Origin: Amycolatopsis pretoriensis
GTDB taxonomy: Bacteria > Actinomycetota > Actinomycetes > Mycobacteriales > Pseudonocardiaceae
Direction of reading: 5' to 3'
DNA length: 64,000 nucleotides
NCBI RefSeq assembly: GCF_900107925.1
Contig: NZ_FNUJ01000003.1
Span: 310,001 to 374,000 of the forward strand
Position 1 is the stretch's first letter; every line of letters starts with the position of its first letter. The notes beneath the pieces were generated by a model that saw nothing but the letters and a program-made list of their open reading frames with translations, did no database searches and was not told the origin of the DNA. Below are positions 1-8,271 of this stretch, one piece after another. The position numbers were made by a program, and so were the translations under genes.

Positions 1-537
1 CAGCGCGTGCACCCCGGCGTACTGCGCGCCGCCCTGGGTCGCCAGGGTCAAGGCCGTGTCGCGGAACTTGGCGGAAGACACGACGGCCGCGTCGATGCCC
101 GCCGCGGCGGCCCGTTCGAAGGTCGTCGGCAGCGGCTGCACTTCGCGAGGTGGGAGGGCGCCCCGCAGGTCGCTGCCGTCTTCGTGACTGCACCAGCGCA
201 ACGCGTTCAGCACGCCGGTGCCCGGCATTTCGAAGGTGTAGCCGACCATGCCGTGCTCACCGGACGCGAGCCCGGTACCGATGGCGGCGACACCCGCGGC
301 GGTGGTGGACGGAAACCCGACGCGCAAGGATTCCTGAACGAGCTCGGTCAGCACGGGCGCATCCGCGGCGTGCTCGGCGAGCAGCTCCCGGCCAAGCCCA
401 TCGACGAGCAGCACGCCGGCGCTGCTCGCCTCCGGCAGAGCCAGGGAGTTCCCACAACCGGGCACCCCGAGAGCGGCGAGCAGGGACGGAACGACCTGGC
501 CGAGATGCGGAACATCGGCAAGCGAAGGCGGCTGCAC
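1..537 (-). CDS. alkaline phosphatase superfamily phosphodiesterase (5' part)
   Basis: Only the N-terminal 179 residues lie in the window; the gene continues beyond base 1. The frame shows LLVDGLG at residues 43-49, with a metal-binding Asp at about 46, and the nucleophile region FPSTTAAGVAAIGTG at about 75-89, the Thr near 78 being the expected nucleophile. This is the layout of nucleotide pyrophosphatase/phosphodiesterase-like proteins of the alkaline phosphatase fold, which hydrolyse phosphodiesters or phosphomonoesters; the substrate is unknown. The start is a GTG at 537-535 with a GGGAAG-like ribosome site about 8 bases upstream. Its first codons abut the degenerate repeat patch. Confidence 0.85.
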   Translation of the reverse strand, partial: MQPPSLADVPHLGQVVPSLLAALGVPGCGNSLALPEASSAGVLLVDGLGRELLAEHAADAPVLTELVQESLRVGFPSTTAAGVAAIGTGLASGEHGMVGYTFEMPGTGVLNALRWCSHEDGSDLRGALPPREVQPLPTTFERAAAAGIDAAVVSSAKFRDTALTLATQGGAQYAGVHAL

Positions 538-540
538 GCG

Positions 541-1120
541 CCCAGCTTCCCACCGGCGGCCCCGGACGGCCGAGCGGCAGCGCCGGCCATCGCCTAACGG
601 TTGCAGGAGCCCTTCGCCGGGCCGAAAGCCCCCACGACCGAGCGCAGCGCCGGCCGCCACCCAGCGGTTCGAGCAGCCCCTACGCAAGGCCGAAGACCTC
701 GGACGGCCGAGCAGCAGCGCCGGCCACCGCTCGGCGTTCGCGCCGATCCCGATCCGGCGAGGAAGGCCGCACCTCGGCGATTCCGCAGCCCGAGCCCACC
801 CCCGAAAGCTCTGGACAGCCGAGCGCGGCGCCGGCCGCCACCCAGCGGTTCGAGCAGCTCCTACGCAAGGCCGAAAGCCCCGGACGGCCGAGCAGCAGCG
901 GCGGCCGCCGCCAAGCGGGTTCAAGCCCCCACGGCCGAAGCCCCGGACAGTAGCTGGCCTCCGCCCAGAGGCACCGGTAGCCTCCCGGCGGCCGCAACTC
1001 GGCGGTTCCCGAGCCCGGGTAGCGAGCTCCGGAGCGACCAACTGGCGTTTGCGCCGATCCGACCCGGCGGAGCCGCGATGCCCCACCTCGGCGATATCGC
1101 AGCACCGAACCCAGCCGGCG
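541..1120. repeat. patch of degenerate direct repeats in a 644-bp non-coding gap
   Basis: The gap from 538 to 1181 has no credible gene and is filled by imperfect direct repeats. One unit, about 70 bases and containing CCACCCAGCGGTTCGAGCAG and CTACGCAAGGCCGAA, occurs at about 652-722 and again at 831-901 with only a few differences. Shorter related copies (GGACGGCCGAGC...) begin near 562, 700, 813 and 879. A second unit, GCGCCGATCC followed by CACCTCGGCGAT, occurs at about 740-782 and 1051-1094. Open frames across this stretch are low-complexity Arg/Pro/Ala strings without a family. Confidence 0.7.
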
Positions 1121-1181
1121 CCCCAGCGCACCGCGAAGACCCGGGCTGTCCCAGCACCGCGTTCCCGGCGATAATCACCGC

Positions 1182-1397
1182 ATGCCGACCTACGCCTACC
1201 GCTGCCGCGAGTGCACCGAGACCTTCGAGCTCCTGCGGCCGATGAGCGAATCCGGCGCGCCGGCCGCCTGTCCCGATGGGCACACCGACACCGTCAAGCT
1301 GCTCACCACGGTCGCCCTCACCGGGGCCGCGAGCGGACCCGCGGCCCCGGCCGGTGGCGGCGGCGGTGGCTGCTGTGGCGGCGGCTGCTGCGGCTAG
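1182..1397 (+). CDS. FmdB-family zinc ribbon protein
   Basis: A 71-residue protein starting MPTYAYRC, with two knuckles, CRECTETFE near residues 8-16 and ACPDGH near 28-33, forming the small zinc ribbon of the FmdB/CxxC_CxxC_SSSS regulatory protein family. The family is widespread in Actinobacteria and its role is poorly defined. The tail is Gly/Cys-rich (GGGGGGCCGGGCCG), which is common in actinobacterial members and may bind metal. Its TAG stop shares CTAG with the stop of the convergent gene. Confidence 0.85.
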   Translation: MPTYAYRCRECTETFELLRPMSESGAPAACPDGHTDTVKLLTTVALTGAASGPAAPAGGGGGGCCGGGCCG

Positions 1398-2512
1398 ACC
1401 GCCTTCAGCGCCTGCTCCAGATCGGCCCACAGGTCCTCGACGTCCTCCAGCCCGGCGGAAAGCCGGATCAGCTGGTCGGACACGCCGGCGTCGTGCCGGT
1501 CGCCCTCGTCGACGATCCGGTGGCTGATCGAACCCGGGTGCTGGATCAGCGTGTCCACACTGCCCAGGCTCACCGCCGGCGTGATCAGCCGGACCGCGCC
1601 GATCAGGGCGTGCGGGTCGCCGGCGACCTCGAACGCCACCAGCGGCCCGCCGATCCGCGGGTAGTGGACCGCCGTCACGGCCGGGTGGTCGCCGAGCCGG
1701 GCGGCCAGCGTCGCCGCGGTGGCCGATGCCGCGTTGACGCGCAGCGGCAGCGTGGAAAGCCCGCGCAGCAACAGGTATCCGGCGAGCGGGTGCAGCACGC
1801 CGCCGGTGGCGAAGCGGATCTGCCGCAGCCGCGCGGCTTCCGCGGCGTCGCACGCGACGATCCCGCCCATCACGTCGCCGTGGCCGCCGAGGAACTTCGT
1901 CGCGCTGTGCAGCACGATCCGCGCCCCGTGGCGGCCCGGGCGCTGGAGCACCGGGGTCGCGAACGTGTTGTCCACCAACAGGGGCACGTCCCCGCACGCC
2001 AGAGCCAGGGCGGCGATGTCGGCCTCGGCGAGGGTCGGGTTCGCCGGCGTCTCGACGAACACCAGCCCCGTGTCGGGCCGCAACGCGGCGGCGACCCCCT
2101 CGGGCGCGGCCCACGTGACCTCGGTGCCGAGCAGCCCGGACTCGAGCAGGTGGTCGCTGCAGCCGTACAGCGGGCGCACCGCGACGACGTGCCGTTTCCC
2201 CTGCGCCACCGCGGAAAGCAAGCACGCCGACACGGCGGCCATGCCGCTGGCGAACGCGACGCCGTGCTCGAAGCCCTCGAGCTCGGCGAGGGCCCGCTCG
2301 AACCGCTCGACGGTCGGGTTGCCGACCCGGCCGTAGATCGGCGGCCCGTCGAGCTCACCGCCGGCGGCGAAAGCGTCGATCCGGGCGGCTTCGGCGGCGC
2401 TGTCCCGCGACGGGTACGTCGTGGACAGGTCCAGCGGGGCGGCGTGCACGCCGAGGTCCGTGAGGTCGTCACGGCCGGCGTGGACGGCGCGCGTGCGCAG
2501 CGAGGAAGTCAT
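1394..2512 (-). CDS. PLP-dependent trans-sulfuration enzyme (cystathionine gamma-lyase type)
   Basis: A 372-residue fold-type I PLP enzyme of the Cys/Met metabolism family. The PLP lysine lies in SATKFLGGHGDVMGG, and ETPANPTL and YGRVGNPTVERFE are family signatures. Length fits cystathionine gamma-lyase/synthase or methionine gamma-lyase. It acts in the cytosol on cystathionine, homocysteine or methionine; exact specificity cannot be fixed from sequence alone. An Lrp-type regulator starts 58 bp away on the opposite strand, the usual arrangement for Lrp control of an amino-acid catabolic enzyme. Confidence 0.85.
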   Translation of the reverse strand: MTSSLRTRAVHAGRDDLTDLGVHAAPLDLSTTYPSRDSAAEAARIDAFAAGGELDGPPIYGRVGNPTVERFERALAELEGFEHGVAFASGMAAVSACLLSAVAQGKRHVVAVRPLYGCSDHLLESGLLGTEVTWAAPEGVAAALRPDTGLVFVETPANPTLAEADIAALALACGDVPLLVDNTFATPVLQRPGRHGARIVLHSATKFLGGHGDVMGGIVACDAAEAARLRQIRFATGGVLHPLAGYLLLRGLSTLPLRVNAASATAATLAARLGDHPAVTAVHYPRIGGPLVAFEVAGDPHALIGAVRLITPAVSLGSVDTLIQHPGSISHRIVDEGDRHDAGVSDQLIRLSAGLEDVEDLWADLEQALKAV

Positions 2513-2570
2513 GCCAGCATGGTCGAGCTTTCACCGGATCGAGGGCAACAGTCTCGGATATCATTCGCCG

Positions 2571-3044
2571 ATGCCCGATTCTGTCGAACTGAGTCCGGTG
2601 GACCTGGAGATTCTGCGCCTGCTCCAGAACGATGCCCGGATCACCAACAAGGACCTCGCGGCCGCGGTCGGCATCGCGCCGTCGACGTGCCTGGACCGGG
2701 TCGCCCGGCTGCGGGACACCGGCGTGATCACCGGGCAGCACGCGTCGGTCGACGCGGCGAAGCTGGGCCGGCCGCTGGAGGCGTTCCTGTTCGTCCAGGT
2801 CCGCCCGCACCGGCGGCCGCTGGTCGACCCGTTCGTCGAACACCTGCTGTCGCTGCCCGAGGTGCGCGCCGTCTACCACCTGACCGGGCCGGACGACTTC
2901 CTCGCGCACGTCGCGACCAGCTCCGCCGGCGAGCTGCAGCGCCTGGTCCTCGACGAGCTGACCGCGCGCGACGAGGTCGCCCGCGTGCACACGAACCTCG
3001 TGTTCCAGCACTGGAGCGGCGGCCCGCTGCTCCCGCCGGCCTGA
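2571..3044 (+). CDS. Lrp/AsnC-family transcriptional regulator
   Basis: A 157-residue regulator starting MPDSVELSPVD. An N-terminal winged helix-turn-helix (about residues 10-60, with ITNKDLAAAVGIAPSTCLDR as the recognition part) is followed by the RAM/AsnC ligand domain. The open frame extends 150 bp upstream, but that part lies inside the divergent enzyme gene, so ATG 2571 is chosen. It probably senses an amino acid and controls the divergent trans-sulfuration enzyme from the 58-bp gap at 2513-2570. Confidence 0.85.
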   Translation: MPDSVELSPVDLEILRLLQNDARITNKDLAAAVGIAPSTCLDRVARLRDTGVITGQHASVDAAKLGRPLEAFLFVQVRPHRRPLVDPFVEHLLSLPEVRAVYHLTGPDDFLAHVATSSAGELQRLVLDELTARDEVARVHTNLVFQHWSGGPLLPPA

Positions 3045-3046
3045 CC

Positions 3047-3571
3047 TCAGACCGTCGCGAGCCAGCGGCGGGTCTCGCGCGGCGACGTCAGCCGGACGAC
3101 CGCGGGGCCCGGCGACGACGCCGCCCAGTCCCGGATCGTCGCCCGCTTCCGCGCGAACGACCGGAAGTGCCAGCGGATGATCGAGTCCGCGGAGAACATC
3201 TGGCGGAACGACTCGACGTTGCCGTTGCAGATCCGCTCGCGGGTCAGCGAGCGCACGGCGGTCCGGCGCACCAGGCGGCCCAGCGAAAGCCAGCGCGGGT
3301 AGTCGAGGCCGACGATCAGCTGGGCGCGGGGCAGGACGAGGTCCTTCCACTTGCCGTACGCGGCGTCGAGGACCCAGCGCTCCCCCGCGCACACCTCGGC
3401 GAGGCGGCGGCGCTGCTCGTCGTCCGGGACCGCGACCCAGCCCGGCTCCCAGGTGAGGTCGTCGGCCGAGACGTACGGCAGGCCGGCGCGCTCGGCGATC
3501 CGGGCCGCGAGCGTCGACTTGCCCGAACCGGTCACGCCGTAGACGACGATGCGCTCAGGCGTCGAGGTCAC
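3047..3571 (-). CDS. P-loop kinase-like protein (topology-modulation/adenylate kinase-like)
   Basis: A 174-residue P-loop NTPase with Walker A GVTGSGKST at residues 13-21 and a DYPRW segment near 109, typical of small nucleoside kinase-like proteins annotated as adenylate kinase or FlaR/topology-modulation proteins. The substrate is unknown. It starts inside the 3' end of the upstream Lrp gene (17-base overlap), so the two are probably co-transcribed. Its stop is just past the stop of the convergent Lrp gene at 3044. Confidence 0.75.
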   Translation of the reverse strand: MTSTPERIVVYGVTGSGKSTLAARIAERAGLPYVSADDLTWEPGWVAVPDDEQRRRLAEVCAGERWVLDAAYGKWKDLVLPRAQLIVGLDYPRWLSLGRLVRRTAVRSLTRERICNGNVESFRQMFSADSIIRWHFRSFARKRATIRDWAASSPGPAVVRLTSPRETRRWLATV

Positions 3572-4019
3572 GGGCGGGCTCCCGCGGTCCGCGGTAGGGC
3601 AGGGTCTGGCTGTAGACGATGCTCGTGGTCGTGCTGCCGAACTGGGCCAGCTCGTCCATCGTGCGCTCGAGGTGGGCCATCGAGGCCGCGGCGACTTTGA
3701 GCGTGTAGCAGTCGTCGCCGGTGGTGCGCAGGCATTCGAGGATCTCGAGGCGCTCGCCGAGCAGCTTGTGCAGTGCCTCGTGCCGACTGCCGGGGTACTT
3801 GAGCCGGACGACGGCGAGCACCGCGTAGCCGACCTTCCCGAGGTCGATGTCGGCGCGGTAGCCGGTGATCACGCCCGTCGCCTCGAGCCGGCGGAGCCGT
3901 TCGGTGGTGGCCGACGCGCTGAGGTTCACCCGGCGGCCGAGTTCGGTGAGCGGCAGCCGGGCGTCCTGCTGGAGCTCGACGAGGATGGCCCAGTCCGTCG
4001 GATCGAGACTCTCGGTCAT
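3555..4019 (-). CDS. Lrp/AsnC-family transcriptional regulator
   Basis: A 154-residue protein (MTESLDPTDWAIL) with an N-terminal HTH, LTELGRRVNLSASATTERLR at about residues 24-43, then an AsnC-type effector domain. ATG 4019 is chosen; the frame runs further upstream into the divergent oxidoreductase gene, which starts 93 bp away. It may control that oxidoreductase operon and the overlapping downstream kinase-like gene. The ligand is unknown. Confidence 0.85.
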   Translation of the reverse strand: MTESLDPTDWAILVELQQDARLPLTELGRRVNLSASATTERLRRLEATGVITGYRADIDLGKVGYAVLAVVRLKYPGSRHEALHKLLGERLEILECLRTTGDDCYTLKVAAASMAHLERTMDELAQFGSTTTSIVYSQTLPYRGPREPARDLDA

Positions 4020-4112
4020 CCGGCGAATGTACCGCGAGATCCACGGCGGAAGCCGCCGAACGCCGTGATCGTTCCCTTCCGGATCCGGGCAAAACGTCGA
4101 TAGCCTTTTCCG

Positions 4113-4952
4113 GTGAAGATCGGCGTGAACGTCCCCAACTTCGGTCCCGGCACCGACCCCGGCGTGCTGCGCGCGTGGGCGCGCACGGTGGAAGGCCTCG
4201 GCTTCGACCTGCTGATGGTGTCCGACCACGTCGCGATCACGCCCGACGTCGCCGGCCAGTACCCGGCGCCGTTCTACGAGCCGTTCACGACGCTGTCGTG
4301 GCTCGCGGGCGTCACCGAGCGGGTGCGGCTCGGCACCACCGTGCTGGTCGTGCCGTACCGGCACCCCCTGCTGGTGGCCCGGATGGCGGCGAACCTCGAC
4401 GCGCTCAGCGGCGGCCGGCTGGTGCTCGGGGCCGGGATCGGCTGGGCCAAACAGGAGTTCGCCGCGCTCGGCGTGCCGTTCGAGCAGCGCGGGAAGCTCA
4501 CCAGCGAGTACCTGCGGGCGATCCGTGCGGCCTGGGCCGATCACGACGACTACCGCGCCGGCCCGATCCCGCTGTGGCTCGGCGGGCACAGCGACGCCGG
4601 GCTGCGCCGCGCGCTCGAGCTCGGCGACGCGTGGCACCCGCTGCGGATGACGATGGCCGGGTTCCGGGAAGGCTTGGCGCGCCTGGAAACCCTGGCCGGC
4701 GACCGGCCGGTGCCGGCGTTCGCGCCGCGGATCCTCTTGCGGCTGACCGGAACACCGGTGAGCGGGCCGGACCGGCGCGCCGGCGAAGGAACGCTCGACC
4801 AGGTCGTCGACGACCTGGCGCAGCTGCGGGCACTGGGGGCGGACACCGTCGTGCTCGACCCGTTCGACGCGGACCCGGCCGAGACCCTCCACCCGGAGGT
4901 CGCTTGGCGAGACCTCGCGGCGATCGCCGCGTCCTGGAAGGAGAACCGGTGA
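4113..4952 (+). CDS. LLM-class F420-dependent oxidoreductase
   Basis: A 279-residue bacterial luciferase-like protein beginning MKIGVNVPNFGPG from a GTG. Features are LLMVSDHVAI near residue 36, LGTTVLVVPYRHPL near 74-87, and GRLVLGAGIGWAKQEFAALG near 102-121, the cofactor and substrate loop of F420/FMN-dependent members. It probably catalyses an F420-linked redox step; the substrate is unknown. It heads a three-gene operon: its TGA overlaps the GTG of the deaminase gene (GTGA), and the same overlap follows with trmO. Confidence 0.85.
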   Translation: MKIGVNVPNFGPGTDPGVLRAWARTVEGLGFDLLMVSDHVAITPDVAGQYPAPFYEPFTTLSWLAGVTERVRLGTTVLVVPYRHPLLVARMAANLDALSGGRLVLGAGIGWAKQEFAALGVPFEQRGKLTSEYLRAIRAAWADHDDYRAGPIPLWLGGHSDAGLRRALELGDAWHPLRMTMAGFREGLARLETLAGDRPVPAFAPRILLRLTGTPVSGPDRRAGEGTLDQVVDDLAQLRALGADTVVLDPFDADPAETLHPEVAWRDLAAIAASWKENR

Positions 4953-5374
4953 AGGACACCGAAGAAGCCCTGCTGCGCCGTGCGATCGAGCTCGCCCGCG
5001 AGGCGCGGGAGGAACACGGCAACCCGCCGTTCGGGTCGCTGCTGGCCGACGCCGAGGGCAACGTCCTGGCCGAGGACCGCAACACGTCGTTGACCGACAA
5101 CGACATCACGGCGCACCCGGAGCTGAAGCTCGCCCGCTGGGCGGCGCAGAACCTGGACCCGGAAACCGCGGCGGCGACGACGATGTTCACGAGCACGCAG
5201 CCGTGCGGGATGTGCACCGGCGCGATCGAGCGGTCCGGGCTCGGCCGGGTCGTCTACGCGCTATCGTCGGAGCAGTTCCTCACCCTGCGCCCGCCGGTGA
5301 CGTGGGGCTACAAATCGGAGGGCCCCGCGCTGTTCGACGAGGCCCGCGTGCCGGTCGAGGGCTACTACAGGTGA
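4949..5374 (+). CDS. nucleoside/cytosine-guanine deaminase family protein
   Basis: A 141-residue zinc-dependent deaminase. The catalytic motif is HPE in TAHPELKLAR (about residues 53-62) rather than the usual HAE, and the second zinc motif is PCGMC (about 86-90). Length and start MKDTEEALLRRAIELA resemble guanine deaminase/CodA-like members rather than tRNA adenosine deaminase. The GTG start overlaps the upstream stop by four bases, so translation is probably coupled. Substrate (free base or nucleoside) is not determined. Confidence 0.8.
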   Translation: MKDTEEALLRRAIELAREAREEHGNPPFGSLLADAEGNVLAEDRNTSLTDNDITAHPELKLARWAAQNLDPETAAATTMFTSTQPCGMCTGAIERSGLGRVVYALSSEQFLTLRPPVTWGYKSEGPALFDEARVPVEGYYR

Positions 5375-5781
5375 CAAGCTACGAGGTGCGCCCGGTGGCG
5401 CGCGTCGCGTCGGCGCTGACGGACCGCGCGTCGGCCCCGAAACAGGGCGACGAAGGCGCCCCACCGGCCCGGGTGGTGTTCGCCCCGGAGTACCACCCGG
5501 CGGCGGCCGACCTCCACCCGGGCGACCACCTGGTCCTGCTGACGTGGCTGCACGAAGCCGACCGCGAAGTCCAGGCGGTGCACCCGCGCGGCGACCCGGA
5601 CCGCCCGCGCGAAGGGGTGTTCTCGACCCGTTCGCCGGACCGCCCGAACCCGATCGGCCTCCACACGGTGACGGTGACGGCGGTCGAGAACGGCGTGCTG
5701 ATGGTGACGGGCCTGGAGGCGATCGACGGCACGCCGGTCCTGGACGTGAAGCCGGTCCTGGGCGAGGTGGCCGGCCGCTGA
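5371..5781 (+). CDS. trmO: tRNA (t6A37) N6-methyltransferase TrmO-type protein
   Basis: A 136-residue TsaA/YaeB-like beta-barrel protein. Conserved segments are PARVVFAPEY near residues 31-40, HPGDHLVLLTWLHEAD near 49-64, and GVFSTRSPDRPNPIGLHTV near 83-101. TrmO uses SAM to N6-methylate t6A at position 37 of ACY-reading threonine tRNAs. Its GTG overlaps the deaminase stop (GTGA), making it the last gene of the operon. Bacterial single-domain homologues are often shorter than E. coli TrmO, as here, so the exact substrate is an inference from the family. Confidence 0.75.
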   Translation: MTSYEVRPVARVASALTDRASAPKQGDEGAPPARVVFAPEYHPAAADLHPGDHLVLLTWLHEADREVQAVHPRGDPDRPREGVFSTRSPDRPNPIGLHTVTVTAVENGVLMVTGLEAIDGTPVLDVKPVLGEVAGR

Positions 5782-5884
5782 CCCGGTCGATCACGATCGG
5801 GGCACTCGGGTAACGACCGCCGGTTTCCACCCGACCTCCTTCGTGCGATCGGCGTAAGCCCGAGCGCCGAACGGAGGAACCGCG

Positions 5885-6385
5885 ATGACCGACGCGTTCG
5901 AGCCCGTACTGCCGGAAACGTGGCCGCCGCCCGTGCGGACCAGGACGAATCCCTGGCACCTCGTGCTCGCGGCCGTCGCGGGCGGGGCCCTGGTCGGCGC
6001 CCTGTGGGTGGGACTCGATCTGGCCGGTGCCGGCGCGCCCATCAGCCCGCCCGGCACTTCCGGGGAGGCGTTCGACCTCCGCGGCACGTTCACGCTGAAC
6101 AGCGGCGGGTACGGCTACAGCACCTGCGGCGGCTCCGGCGGCTACTCGGACATCACCACCGGAACCGCGGTCACCGTGTACAACGCCGCGGGAACCGTGC
6201 TGTCCCAAGGAGCGCTGGGCACCGGGCGGCCGAACGGCGCCGGCAGCTGCGTGTTCACCCTGTCCGCGCCGAACGTGCCGGCGGGCGAGAAGTTCTACCT
6301 CGTCGAGGTGTCCCACCGGGGCCGGATCATGGTTCAGCCCGAGGACGCGCGGAACGGCAACGTCGCCCTCAGCCTGGGCAGCTGA
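5885..6385 (+). CDS. membrane-anchored hypothetical protein
   Basis: A 166-residue protein I do not assign to a family. A cytosolic N-terminus rich in Pro is followed by one membrane segment (LVLAAVAGGALVGALWVGL, about residues 26-44). The extracellular part of about 115 residues is Gly/Ser/Thr-rich with two cysteines (TCGGSGG near 79 and GSCVF near 118) that could form a disulfide. RBS GGAGG lies upstream of ATG 5885. Its TGA directly abuts the TCA of the convergent gene, giving TGATCA. Confidence 0.65.
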   Translation: MTDAFEPVLPETWPPPVRTRTNPWHLVLAAVAGGALVGALWVGLDLAGAGAPISPPGTSGEAFDLRGTFTLNSGGYGYSTCGGSGGYSDITTGTAVTVYNAAGTVLSQGALGTGRPNGAGSCVFTLSAPNVPAGEKFYLVEVSHRGRIMVQPEDARNGNVALSLGS

Positions 6386-8152
6386 TCAGTAGTCCTTGAA
6401 GCCCTTCCCGGTCTTGCGGCCCAGCCGCCCAGCGGTCACGAGGTGCTCCAGCAGCGGTGCCGGCGCGAAGCCCTCCTCGCGGAACTCGTTGTACAGCGTC
6501 CGCTGGATCGCCAGGGACACGTCCAGGCCGACGACGTCCAGCAGCTCGAACGGCCCCATCGGCAGGCCGCAGCCCACCTTCATGGCCGTGTCGATGTCGT
6601 CCGCGCCCGCGTAGTGGGCCTCCAGCATCTTCACCGCGTCGTTCAGGTACGGGAACAGCAGCGCGTTGACGATGAAGCCCGCGCGGTCTCCACAGTGGAC
6701 CGCGTGCTTGCCCACGGCCGTGCAGACCGCGCTCGCCGTCGCGACGACGTCCGGGGCCGTCGCGATCGTCGAGACCACCTCGACCAGCTTCATCACCGGG
6801 GCCGGGTTGAAGAAGTGGAGGCCGATCACGTCGGCGGGGCGCGACGTCGCCGCCGCGCACTCGATCACCGGTAGCGAGGACGTCGTCGTCGCCAGAACAG
6901 CGCCTGGGCGGACGACCTCGTCGAGCGCCGCGAACACCGCCTGCTTCACCGACAGCTCCTCGGCCACCGCCTCGACGACCAGGTCGACGTCGGCCAGCGC
7001 TTCGAAGTCGGTCACCGGGGTGATCCGCGCCAAGGCGGCCGCACCGTCCTCTTCGGACAGTTTGCCGCGCACCACGGCCTTGTCGAGCGACTTCTTGACG
7101 CGAGCCACCGACGCCTGCGCCTTCTCCAGGCTCCGGGCGCGCAGCACGACGTCGAGGCCGCGCTTGGCGAACACCTCGGCGATGCCGGTCGCCATCGTCC
7201 CGGTGCCGACCACGCCCACGCGGGCGACCGGGCGCGGCGGCACCGAGTCCACAGTGGACACGGCCGCCGACGCGACCACGTTGGGCGAGTCCGGCGCGTC
7301 GTAGGTGTAGAAACCGCGGCCGGTCTTGCGGCCCAGCAGGTTCGCCGTGATCATCTGCTTGAGCAGCGGCGCCGGCGCGTGCAGCCGGTTGCGGGACTGG
7401 TGGTACATCGTGTCGAGGATTTCGTACGCGGTGTCCAGCCCGATCAGGTCGAGCAGCGCCAGCGGGCCCATGGGATAACCGCAGCCGAAGCGCATCGCCG
7501 CGTCGAGGTCCTCGCGCGTCGCGTAGCGCTGCTCGTACATCCGCACCGCGTGGTTGAGGTAGCCGAACAGCAGCGCGTTCGCGATGAACCCGGCCCGGTC
7601 GCCGATCACCACCGGCACCTTGCCGAGCCGCTCGGCGAACGCGACCACGTCGGTGACCACCTCCGGCTCGGTCACCACCGTCTTGACGATCTCGACGAGC
7701 TTCTGCACCGGCGCCGGGTTGAAGAAGTGCATCCCGACGACCTTGCCCGGCCGCGCGGTGTGCACGCCGATCTCGGTGATCGACAGCGACGACGTGTTGG
7801 ACGCGAACACGACCTCGGGCCGGGTGATCTTGTCCAGCTCGGAGAAGACGTCCGCCTTCAACCCCAGGCTCTCCGGGATCGCCTCGATAACCAGGTCCAC
7901 TTCGGACAGGTCCGACAGCGAAGTGCCGTACCGGACCCGGCCCAGCAGCGCCTCCCGGCCGGCGGCGTCGAGCTTGCCGCCCGAGAGCGCGCGTTCGGTG
8001 GAGTGCTCCAGGTGCCCGCGGCCGCGGGCGACGCCGGCCTCGTCGAGCTCGACCGTGACGACGTCGAGCCCGCTGCGCGCGAGCACTTCGGCGATGCCGG
8101 CCCCCATCGTGCCCAGGCCGACCACTCCGACCGTCGAGATGTCCCGCGCCAT
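6386..8152 (-). CDS. two-module 3-hydroxyacyl-CoA dehydrogenase
   Basis: A 588-residue protein made of two complete 3-hydroxyacyl-CoA dehydrogenase modules. Module 1 (about 1-290) has VGLGTMGAGIAE, SNTSSLSI, HFFNPAPVQKLVEI and GRKTGRGFYTY. Module 2 (about 306-588) has VGTGTMATGIAE, TTTSSLPV, HFFNPAPVMKLVEV and GRKTGKGFKDY. The enzyme oxidises (S)-3-hydroxyacyl-CoA with NAD in beta-oxidation or butyrate-type metabolism. The start MARDISTV at 8152 is chosen because it begins the Rossmann strand; 41 upstream residues of open frame look non-coding. A palindrome lies 18 bp upstream. Two palindromes of the GTCCACWGTGGAC type lie inside the gene. Confidence 0.9.
   Translation of the reverse strand: MARDISTVGVVGLGTMGAGIAEVLARSGLDVVTVELDEAGVARGRGHLEHSTERALSGGKLDAAGREALLGRVRYGTSLSDLSEVDLVIEAIPESLGLKADVFSELDKITRPEVVFASNTSSLSITEIGVHTARPGKVVGMHFFNPAPVQKLVEIVKTVVTEPEVVTDVVAFAERLGKVPVVIGDRAGFIANALLFGYLNHAVRMYEQRYATREDLDAAMRFGCGYPMGPLALLDLIGLDTAYEILDTMYHQSRNRLHAPAPLLKQMITANLLGRKTGRGFYTYDAPDSPNVVASAAVSTVDSVPPRPVARVGVVGTGTMATGIAEVFAKRGLDVVLRARSLEKAQASVARVKKSLDKAVVRGKLSEEDGAAALARITPVTDFEALADVDLVVEAVAEELSVKQAVFAALDEVVRPGAVLATTTSSLPVIECAAATSRPADVIGLHFFNPAPVMKLVEVVSTIATAPDVVATASAVCTAVGKHAVHCGDRAGFIVNALLFPYLNDAVKMLEAHYAGADDIDTAMKVGCGLPMGPFELLDVVGLDVSLAIQRTLYNEFREEGFAPAPLLEHLVTAGRLGRKTGKGFKDY
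7247..7259. repeat. GTCCACAGTGGAC palindrome (exact copy)
   Basis: Exact copy of the 13-bp palindrome GTCCACWGTGGAC inside the two-module dehydrogenase gene, encoding Ser-Thr-Val-Asp with an A/T-ending Thr codon that is rare at this GC content. Confidence 0.7.
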
Positions 8153-8169
8153 CGAGGCCTCCAGAGATG

Positions 8170-8183
8170 TTACTCGCTGGTAA
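8170..8183. promoter_or_regulatory. candidate operator upstream of the hydroxyacyl-CoA dehydrogenase
   Basis: TTACTCGCTGGTAA is a near-perfect 14-bp palindrome located 18-31 bp upstream of the start codon. TetR-family regulators of acyl-CoA metabolism in Actinobacteria bind palindromes of this general TTAC...GTAA form; assignment to one is inference. The rest of the 8153-8271 gap shows nothing else recognisable. Confidence 0.4.
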
Positions 8184-8271
8184 TTGGCCCCGATGCTGCC
8201 ACACCGAACCGCCGGAAGCCCAGACGGAATCGAGTCAGAACGGCGGACGTCACCCGGTCGGCGACCCCGGA

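Noticed and set aside
910..935. GGGTTCAAGC resembling a tRNA T-arm
   Set aside because: No pairing stem, no acceptor, D or anticodon arms nearby; it is part of the repeat unit.
601..1245. Open frame of 214 codons across the repeat patch
   Set aside because: Low-complexity Arg/Pro/Ala composition, overlaps the zinc ribbon gene, and is explained by repeats in GC-rich DNA.
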